Source: Flavobacteriales bacterium
GTDB taxonomy: Bacteria; Bacteroidota; Bacteroidia; Flavobacteriales_D; Crocinitomicaceae
Length of the DNA stretch: 50,351 bases
NCBI GenBank assembly: GCA_947491305.1
Contig: CANLIL010000015.1
Location: 1 to 50,351 of the forward strand
Reading direction: 5' to 3'
Numbering within the stretch: position 1 is the stretch's first letter; each line of letters begins with the position of its first letter. Below, one piece after another: positions 44,501 through 50,351 of the stretch. The position numbers and the translations under genes were made by a program. The notes beneath the pieces were generated by a model. The model was not told the DNA's origin. It saw only the letters and a list, made by a program, of their open reading frames with translations, and ran no database searches.

Positions 44501-45469
44501 ATGGCACGAATTCTTACAGGTGTTCAAAGTACTGGAACTCCTCATCTTGGTAATTTATTAGGCGCAATTATTCCAGCAATTGAAATGGCGCATCAATCAG
44601 AAAATGATTCGTTTTTATTCATTGCGGATATGCATTCGATGACCCAAATAAAAAATGCAGAGGAATTAAAAGAAAACACCTATAGTACAGCTGCTACTTG
44701 GTTAGCATTTGGTTTGGATACGGAAAAAGTTGTGTTTTACCGACAATCTGATGTGCCACAAACGGCTGAATTATCGTGGTATTTAAGTTGTTTTTTCCCG
44801 TATCAACGTTTGACATTAGCACATTCTTTTAAAGACAAATCAGATCGTTTGGAAGATGTTAACGCAGGTTTATTTACGTATCCGATGTTGATGGCTGCCG
44901 ATATTTTATTGTACGATGCTGATCTTGTTCCAGTTGGAAAAGACCAACTACAACATATTGAAATTACACGTGATGTTGCTAGTCGTTTTAATTTTCAAAT
45001 GGGGGAAACTTTTGTTCTTCCAGATGCACACATTGCAGAAAGTACGATGTATGTTTTGGGAACAGATGGCCATAAAATGAGTAAATCTCGTAATAACTTC
45101 ATCAATATCTTTTTGCCAGAAAAACAATTGCGTAAACAGGTCATGTCAATTGCAACGGATTCTAAACAATTAGAAGATATAAAAGACCCAGAAACGTGTC
45201 ATATTTTTGCTTTGTACCGCTTGTTAGCAAGTGAAGAGGATCAAGCTGAAATGCGTCAAAACTACCTGAATGGCGGTTATGGATATGGTCATGCAAAACA
45301 AGCATTATTTGATTTGATAGTAACAAAATACGCATCCCAACGTGAACGCTATTTTTATTTAATGGACAATAAAGCAGTGTTAGATAATGCCTTGAAAAAA
45401 GGTGCGGAGAAAGCAATGCTAGTTGCAAATGCTGTTTTAACTCGCGTTCGATCAAAAATAGGGTATTGA
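44501..45469 (+). CDS. trpS: Tryptophanyl-tRNA synthetase
   Basis: Cytoplasmic class Ic aminoacyl-tRNA synthetase of 322 residues, a normal bacterial TrpRS length. The HIGH-equivalent is TGTPHLGN (11-18) and the KMSKS loop is intact (192-196, GHKMSKSRNN). FIADMHSMTQ (~45-54) and PVGKDQLQHIEITRDVA (~145-161) are TrpRS-specific segments around the active site. It charges tRNA-Trp. It is a single gene divergent from plsC, with its own likely promoter and no sign of a leader-peptide or T-box control element. Confidence 0.97.
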   Translation: MARILTGVQSTGTPHLGNLLGAIIPAIEMAHQSENDSFLFIADMHSMTQIKNAEELKENTYSTAATWLAFGLDTEKVVFYRQSDVPQTAELSWYLSCFFPYQRLTLAHSFKDKSDRLEDVNAGLFTYPMLMAADILLYDADLVPVGKDQLQHIEITRDVASRFNFQMGETFVLPDAHIAESTMYVLGTDGHKMSKSRNNFINIFLPEKQLRKQVMSIATDSKQLEDIKDPETCHIFALYRLLASEEDQAEMRQNYLNGGYGYGHAKQALFDLIVTKYASQRERYFYLMDNKAVLDNALKKGAEKAMLVANAVLTRVRSKIGY

Positions 45470-45483
45470 TCTTTTTGTACTTG

Positions 45484-45513
45484 TTTGAAAACCGAAAGAT
45501 TTTTATATATTTG
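45484..45513 (+). promoter_or_regulatory. Bacteroidota-type promoter for the solute-binding lipoprotein gene
   Basis: TTTG (45484-45487), an 18-base spacer and TATATTTG (45506-45513) match both halves of the Bacteroidota -33/-7 consensus. It ends 23 bases before the ATG. This is the best promoter match in the window. Confidence 0.62.
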
Positions 45514-45536
45514 TTTCAACACAAATACTTGAAACC

Positions 45537-47231
45537 ATGAAAAATCTGCTTGTTTTTAGCTTAATTGTATTCTTTTTTTGTTTTTCTTGTTCCAACAAAT
45601 CCATTCAAAAGGTTGGAGAAGGAGGAAAAATGTATGGCGGTACGTTTAATTTTATGTCACAGGAAAAAGTGACTAATTTATTTCCGGCTTCTTCTGACGA
45701 TGCTTATTCTCAAAGGGTTTATATCCAGCTGTTTGAAACATTACTCCGTTTAGATTACAAATCGATGGAGGCGATACCTGGAATTGCAGCATCTTATTCA
45801 ATTAGTAAAGATGGAAAAACTTACACGTTTCAAATCAGAAAGGGAATTAAATTTCACGCAGATAAATGTTTGAATGGAAAAACACGTGAATTAATTGCAG
45901 CTGATGTTAAGTTTTCATTAGACTTTACCTGTTCTAGTCATCCACTAAATAAAAGTGCCTATATTTTTGCAAGTAGAATTAAAGGAGCCTCTGAATTTTA
46001 CAAGAAGCCTTACGATATAAATGACAAAAATGGCGTAAAAGGAATTAAAGTTTTAGGAAAACATTCATTATCCATCGAATTAAATGAACCTTTCAGTGGT
46101 TTAGATATCGTTTTGACCCATTCTAATTTATCAATTTTTCCTAAGGAAGCTTTAATTGAATACGGGAATTCTATTCAACAGCATCCTATCGGAACGGGTC
46201 CGTTTCAATTAAATGAAATAGTAGAAAATGGGATTACATTAGTCCGAAATTCTTCGTATTGGCGTAAGGATGAATTTGGCAATCAATTGCCTTTATTGGA
46301 TGGAATCCATGTGAGTTACGTGAAAGAAAAACGCAGTGAATTATTTGCGTTTAGAAACAAGAAAACTGATATTGTACTTCAAATTCCTGTGGAAGAAGTT
46401 GAAAATATATTGGGGTCTTTAGCAGAAGCTCAAGCAGGAAAAAATGTCAAACACCGCGTATTATCTAAATCAAGTTTAAGTATTCAATTTATTGCATTTG
46501 ATTGCCAAAGTAACGAGTTTAAAAATGAAGCTGTAAGAAACGCCTTTAATTGCGCCATTAATCGCAAAGAAATTGTAGATAATTATTTAGCTGGAGAAGG
46601 TTGGGCAACAACAAAAGGTTTTGTACCATTGCTGCCAAATTTTCCTTCTGAAAAAGTGAAAGGTCATGTATTTAATGTTTTACGCGCAAAGCAACTTATG
46701 GCAAAAGCAGGATACAACAAAAAAAATCCCTTTCCTGTACTTGATTTTTATGTCAATGGGAAAAAGGGATCTGAAGTCCATCTAATGTGCCAAGGAATTG
46801 TCGATCAATTGTATAAAAACATAGGCGTGAAGTTAAAGATTAAATTGTGTTCGCTTGAAGAACGGCAAGCTGCCATAAATTCGGGTAAAGCTAAAATCTG
46901 GCGAAGTGGTTGGATAGCTGATTACCCTGCTGCAGAAGATTTTTTAAGTTTGTTTTATTCTGGAAATGTCATCAAATCGAATAATGATTTTGGATTTAAA
47001 AACAGTGCGTTTGATCAAAAATACGAGCAAGCACTGAAAGAAAAGAACGAAAAAATACGCTCCAAATTATTAATTGAATGCGATCAGTTAATTATTCATC
47101 AAGGGGCTGTAATGCCCATATTAACCAATGATTTTATGGTGATGCTGAATGCACGTGTGCGAGATTTTCAATTAAATTCTATGGAAAATTTAGATTTGTC
47201 TTCTGTCTTTATAAAAGAACCACGCAATTAA
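45537..47231 (+). CDS. Family 5 extracellular solute-binding lipoprotein (peptide/oligopeptide type)
   Basis: Lipoprotein of 564 residues: signal peptide with lipobox ending FSC (lipidated C18), then an SBP_bac_5 fold. The N-terminal lobe contains PGIAASYSISKDGKTYTFQIRKG-type sequence (~78-102) and the ADVKFSLD motif (~122-129). The HPIGTGPFQL segment (~220-229) and the C-terminal SGWIADYPAAEDFLSLFYS block (~460-478) are diagnostic. Such proteins capture peptides or similar solutes for ABC importers. No permease or ATPase genes are adjacent, so partners must lie elsewhere or the protein acts alone. The residues after the cysteine (SNKSIQK) are not acidic, which argues against surface export. 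Its stop shares TTAA with recO. Confidence 0.9.
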   Translation: MKNLLVFSLIVFFFCFSCSNKSIQKVGEGGKMYGGTFNFMSQEKVTNLFPASSDDAYSQRVYIQLFETLLRLDYKSMEAIPGIAASYSISKDGKTYTFQIRKGIKFHADKCLNGKTRELIAADVKFSLDFTCSSHPLNKSAYIFASRIKGASEFYKKPYDINDKNGVKGIKVLGKHSLSIELNEPFSGLDIVLTHSNLSIFPKEALIEYGNSIQQHPIGTGPFQLNEIVENGITLVRNSSYWRKDEFGNQLPLLDGIHVSYVKEKRSELFAFRNKKTDIVLQIPVEEVENILGSLAEAQAGKNVKHRVLSKSSLSIQFIAFDCQSNEFKNEAVRNAFNCAINRKEIVDNYLAGEGWATTKGFVPLLPNFPSEKVKGHVFNVLRAKQLMAKAGYNKKNPFPVLDFYVNGKKGSEVHLMCQGIVDQLYKNIGVKLKIKLCSLEERQAAINSGKAKIWRSGWIADYPAAEDFLSLFYSGNVIKSNNDFGFKNSAFDQKYEQALKEKNEKIRSKLLIECDQLIIHQGAVMPILTNDFMVMLNARVRDFQLNSMENLDLSSVFIKEPRN

Positions 47232-47926
47232 GCATAGAGAATGTCGTAAATGATTGCTAGCGAATTTGAAATATTAAACGAGGGAAGGTGTAATTTGTAA
47301 TATGTTAACATGGTTTCAAAGGCTTCTTTTTTAGCTTGTTTTGAATAGTTTTGGGGCTCAGCTTGGTTTAAATAGAGTTCTTGAATCAACTGAACTCCTG
47401 TATGTCCAGCCATTAAATCTCCAGAATTATATACATCTGAAAATTCTCCTTCTTGTAAATAAAAGTACTTTTTTGCTTTTGAAGGAACTAGCGGTTCTAT
47501 CCCTAAATGATGTGTAAAATCAATTAAAAATTGGGTATTAAACACACTTAGTTCATTTGTTTCGGATAACTTTTCAATGCGCTCAGCTAAAAAATCAAAG
47601 AGTTGAATGTCTTTTTGATCGGTCTTTAAGCAGTTTTTTAATACATCCGCTATGAAGAAAGCTAAAGTTGATTTTATGGGATTTGTACTTAACTCATGCA
47701 GCATTAAAAGAGGGGTTGTAGCTGTTAACTTTCCCAATTCACTATCTGGACGGCGATAATACTGAATTTCACTTAATGCCAAAGGAAAAATTCCAACAGA
47801 TTTTTTTTTCCCTCCTTGAAAAATGAACTTTTGAAGACCATTATTTTTTGTGTAGAAGGTGGTGATTAAGCTACTTTCAGAATAATGAATTCGGTGTAAA
47901 AAAATGGCGTGATCGCTTTCTTTCAT
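47228..47926 (-). CDS. recO: DNA repair protein RecO
   Basis: Cytoplasmic protein of 232 residues. The N-terminal OB fold (AIFLHRIHYSESSLITTFYTKNNG-like, ~7-30) and the helical C-terminal domain with FLIDFTHHLGIEP (~133-145) identify RecO. It helps RecR load RecA onto SSB-coated DNA in the RecF pathway, complementing RecJ encoded at 13168-14895. Only one cysteine is present (~98), so the four-cysteine zinc site of some RecO proteins is absent. It starts one base after the porZ stop on the same strand and is thus the downstream gene of a porZ-recO operon. Its own stop shares TTAA with the solute-binding protein gene. Confidence 0.93.
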   Translation of the reverse strand: MKESDHAIFLHRIHYSESSLITTFYTKNNGLQKFIFQGGKKKSVGIFPLALSEIQYYRRPDSELGKLTATTPLLMLHELSTNPIKSTLAFFIADVLKNCLKTDQKDIQLFDFLAERIEKLSETNELSVFNTQFLIDFTHHLGIEPLVPSKAKKYFYLQEGEFSDVYNSGDLMAGHTGVQLIQELYLNQAEPQNYSKQAKKEAFETMLTYYKLHLPSFNISNSLAIIYDILYA

Positions 47927-47927
47927 C

Positions 47928-50249
47928 TTAATTCAAAACAAGCACTTTTCCTACTTTTCGTCCGTCTCCATCGTTGTTAGCTGTCCAGATGAGGTAAACG
48001 CCGGTTGCAACCCGTTCGCCATTCAACGTTTTCCCGTTCCATGTTGCTGTTCCACCATTGGATTGTGTTTTGTACACTAAATTTCCCGCGATATCTGTGA
48101 TTTTTACATCAGAATTATAACGAATCCCTTGAATTGTAATCGGCCCACTGTAGTCTGCTCGAGCTGGGTTTGGGAACACATTTACGGAATTGTATTCAGC
48201 ATCTTCATAGGATGCATCTGCTCTGAAGGAAACCAAACCACGATCTGTAGCAATGAATAATTCTCCGGTTGTTTGGTCAATTACTAAATCCAAAATAACA
48301 TTTGAAATAAGTGGTGAATTATCGGTTGTAAATTGTTGGATAATTTCACTTCCATCAGCACTAATGAGAACAATTCCTCCATTTGCTGTTCCGAACCATT
48401 TTCTATTTCCCCCATCAACTTCTATGTCTGTAATCGCAGTTTTTCCTAAAACATAATTTACAATTCCATTTATGACAACTTTACTTTGTTGAATGTTATA
48501 TTCTCCCGGAGCAGCATCAAAACTGTTATCAGGATTGTAGAGAATTCCAAAACCTTGTTCTGTACCAATCCAAATTTCATTGTCAAAATCTACAGCAATG
48601 GCTGTTACATTCGTTGAAGGAAGGTTACCAGAATATTCGCCTTCATCGAGGATGATTTTTTTATCATCACTTGGATTATTAATCGTTCCATTATCGTTGT
48701 AACCGATTAACCCAACACCACCAACACTGCACCATTTGTTTCCAGAGTAATCAATTTTTAATTTTTTAGTATATCTTTTTGTAGCACTTCCACCTAAGTT
48801 AAATGAATGCCAATTCCCTTCAGCCGTATATACTTTAAGCGGGTTTTCAGCATAGGCATTCAACACCCATAAATTACCACTTTCATCATAATCTAAGGAG
48901 GAGATAAAGCAGTCATTATAATTAATAAATGCTGTTTCTATCGGAGAATTAGCTGGCGTAAAGGTATCTGCTGGAGAAGTTGTGCCTTTTATTATTGTAA
49001 GAGGTACTTCTGAAAAAGTTCCAACTGCAATTTTTGAAGCATCTGTTGGATGAATTGAAACAGCAACGTAATCATAAATGTTGTTATTGTTCCATTCGTT
49101 TATGTTAAATTCATTTCGAGCAGTCCAATTTTCATCTTTGTAAAGATAGAGTCCTGACCTGTTATAACTTCTAACAGCGCCATCAACTCCGCCGCTTACA
49201 ACGGCTAATTGATTGTTTTTGTGGTCCAGTGCAAAAAATGATTTTTTGGGTGGACCTTGAAAATTTATTTGTTCTTTTCCTTGGTAATTGTCGGCTCTAA
49301 TAAGTCCAAATTCGTTGTCGGCAATCCACATAGAACTGTTTGACAAACATGCGGCATTCGAAGTGACATTTCCACCAAACTCATAAAGGTTTACGCTGTA
49401 TTCAATTTCAAAATTCTTATTGTAAACCAATACACCATCGTAAACTGTAACCAATAAAAAATCTGTTTCATTTTTCAACGATTTCATTTCCAACGAAAAC
49501 GGAGAATTGGTCAACAAGCTATGCCCTGAATTGGTCAACATAAAAACGGAATCTTGCGAATACACACTTTTAGAAAAGGTATAAAACAACTGATTGTTAA
49601 ATGTCTCAATTTCTTTGTAGAACGCGCTTCCGTCTAAGGTGTCTAAACGTGTCTCTAATTCCCAAATGGCAGCATTCGCTAAAAAAGAGTTGTTACTTTT
49701 TGCTTTGTAGAGCTTAGAACTTGTTAAGGCATAGACAGAGTCGTTGTTAAAAGCAACATCGATTACAGGGAAATTTTTATTCGTTGGATACCACGTATCT
49801 TTAATTTCAATTTTAATAGGATCGAGTACAACAATAGAAAAGCTTGTTGCTAAGAAAATTAATCCATTGTTTTCAGTGATTTTAAGGACCGTTTTTAAGC
49901 CAGAATATTGGGCGTTTTTTATTGCAGGAACGTTTGTTACTTGTCGGTCTTTCAAAATATCAACGTTACCATTTTCATATCCAATGTATAGAGCTTTTGA
50001 AATTGAACTGTAATAGATACTTGTTACATCAATATCCGATAAACCATTCACAACATTCCAACTCGTAAATTCTTTTGAATCGAGATCATATTCATACACG
50101 CCTTTTTCAAATGCGGTATATATAACATTGTTTCCCGCACACACATCTATTGCCTTACTCGTTGGAACGTGCATTTTCCATTGCCCCATGCCAATTTGAG
50201 CACTGCTATTAAATCCAATTAAAATGCAAAGAAGAGTAAGTAAACGCAT
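47928..50249 (-). CDS. porZ: PorZ, type IX secretion system cell-surface beta-propeller protein
   Basis: Exported protein of 773 residues. The signal peptide ends at SSAQ (~18). Two seven-bladed-propeller-like regions follow (~20-330 and ~330-670), with repeated G(I/L)..Y(D/N) and IWIGTEQGFGIL-type strands as in two-component-regulator propellers. A C-terminal domain (NVFPNPARADYSG through GKVLVLN, ~695-773) carries VKITDIAGNLVYKT and ATWNGKTLNGERVATGVYL segments typical of PorZ. In Porphyromonas gingivalis PorZ is a surface component of the T9SS attachment complex that helps supply anionic lipopolysaccharide for cargo anchoring, and it is itself a T9SS substrate. The link to recO one base downstream is common in Bacteroidota and supports the call. 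Confidence 0.92.
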   Translation of the reverse strand: MRLLTLLCILIGFNSSAQIGMGQWKMHVPTSKAIDVCAGNNVIYTAFEKGVYEYDLDSKEFTSWNVVNGLSDIDVTSIYYSSISKALYIGYENGNVDILKDRQVTNVPAIKNAQYSGLKTVLKITENNGLIFLATSFSIVVLDPIKIEIKDTWYPTNKNFPVIDVAFNNDSVYALTSSKLYKAKSNNSFLANAAIWELETRLDTLDGSAFYKEIETFNNQLFYTFSKSVYSQDSVFMLTNSGHSLLTNSPFSLEMKSLKNETDFLLVTVYDGVLVYNKNFEIEYSVNLYEFGGNVTSNAACLSNSSMWIADNEFGLIRADNYQGKEQINFQGPPKKSFFALDHKNNQLAVVSGGVDGAVRSYNRSGLYLYKDENWTARNEFNINEWNNNNIYDYVAVSIHPTDASKIAVGTFSEVPLTIIKGTTSPADTFTPANSPIETAFINYNDCFISSLDYDESGNLWVLNAYAENPLKVYTAEGNWHSFNLGGSATKRYTKKLKIDYSGNKWCSVGGVGLIGYNDNGTINNPSDDKKIILDEGEYSGNLPSTNVTAIAVDFDNEIWIGTEQGFGILYNPDNSFDAAPGEYNIQQSKVVINGIVNYVLGKTAITDIEVDGGNRKWFGTANGGIVLISADGSEIIQQFTTDNSPLISNVILDLVIDQTTGELFIATDRGLVSFRADASYEDAEYNSVNVFPNPARADYSGPITIQGIRYNSDVKITDIAGNLVYKTQSNGGTATWNGKTLNGERVATGVYLIWTANNDGDGRKVGKVLVLN

Positions 50250-50281
50250 ATTCTATTTTGAAATGTTAAACGATTGTTTGT

Positions 50282-50312
50282 CAAATTTATTTGATATTCC
50301 ATCAATACACAA
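50282..50312 (-). promoter_or_regulatory. Putative promoter for porZ-recO
   Basis: On the minus strand TTG (50312-50310), a 20-base spacer and TAAATTTG (50289-50282) match the Bacteroidota -33/-7 pattern. It ends 32 bases before the porZ ATG. Confidence 0.52.
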
Positions 50313-50351
50313 CTAAATTGCCTAGCAATTTGTAAAAACCCTTGATTTTCT

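Noticed and set aside
1-50351. CRISPR arrays, insertion sequences, prophage, tRNA or rRNA genes
   Set aside because: No regularly spaced direct repeats, transposase or integrase frames, or tRNA-like cloverleaf segments were seen in the short intergenic gaps.

Overview
The window is a dense, AT-rich chromosomal segment from a member of the Bacteroidota, most likely a Flavobacteriales-type organism. This is inferred from four things seen in it. There is a complete giant sprA gene for the type IX secretion system (T9SS) outer-membrane translocon, and a porZ gene. Six further exported proteins end in a T9SS type A sorting domain (a '(Y/A)PNP' motif followed by a short beta-rich tail). Several genes have a Bacteroidota-type -7 element (TAnnTTTG), and starts lack obvious Shine-Dalgarno sequences. 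I see no mobile element, CRISPR array, rRNA or tRNA gene, and no gene-free stretch longer than 300 bases.

Layout. (1) Positions 1-12970 hold a starch/maltodextrin utilisation locus. A plus-strand block encodes an inner-membrane sugar MFS transporter, beta-phosphoglucomutase, a GH65 maltose phosphorylase, a secreted GH13 alpha-amylase and a large secreted protein of unknown function. A convergent minus-strand block encodes a second secreted GH13 enzyme and a small secreted protein resembling that enzyme's N-terminal module. The inferred logic is that T9SS-exported amylases cut glucan outside the cell, maltose crosses the inner membrane, and phosphorolysis yields glucose plus beta-glucose-1-phosphate, which becomes glucose-6-phosphate. 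No SusC/SusD pair is in the window; it could lie upstream. (2) Positions 13168-17075, minus strand: recJ, an AIM24/TIGR00266 protein and a glutaryl-CoA dehydrogenase-type acyl-CoA dehydrogenase. (3) Positions 17186-34924, plus strand: DUF4271 protein, hemD, a T9SS-exported Omp28-like protein, the maeB-ruvA-sprA run, a GNAT acetyltransferase, a TIGR01777 epimerase-like protein and a modular T9SS surface protein.

(4) Positions 35015-40833: an alpha-aminoadipic semialdehyde dehydrogenase-type ALDH, a small cysteine-containing lipoprotein, and a tight minus-strand operon of DEAD-box helicase, SCO protein, rsmI and a quinone-oxidoreductase-like MDR protein. (5) Positions 40947-47231: pnuC with an NadR-type kinase, a plsC-gatC-MFS run, trpS, and an orphan family-5 solute-binding lipoprotein. 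(6) Positions 47228-50249, minus strand: porZ followed by recO.

The main themes are a T9SS apparatus (sprA, porZ) together with much of its cargo, and a glucan locus whose hydrolases are T9SS cargo. I found no clearly undescribed system. The best leads are a stand-alone copy of the amylase N-terminal module, an uncharacterised 919-residue secreted protein in the glucan locus, a secreted CxxC thioredoxin-like/adhesin chimera, and a recurring convergent-gene layout in which both stop codons share one TTAA.
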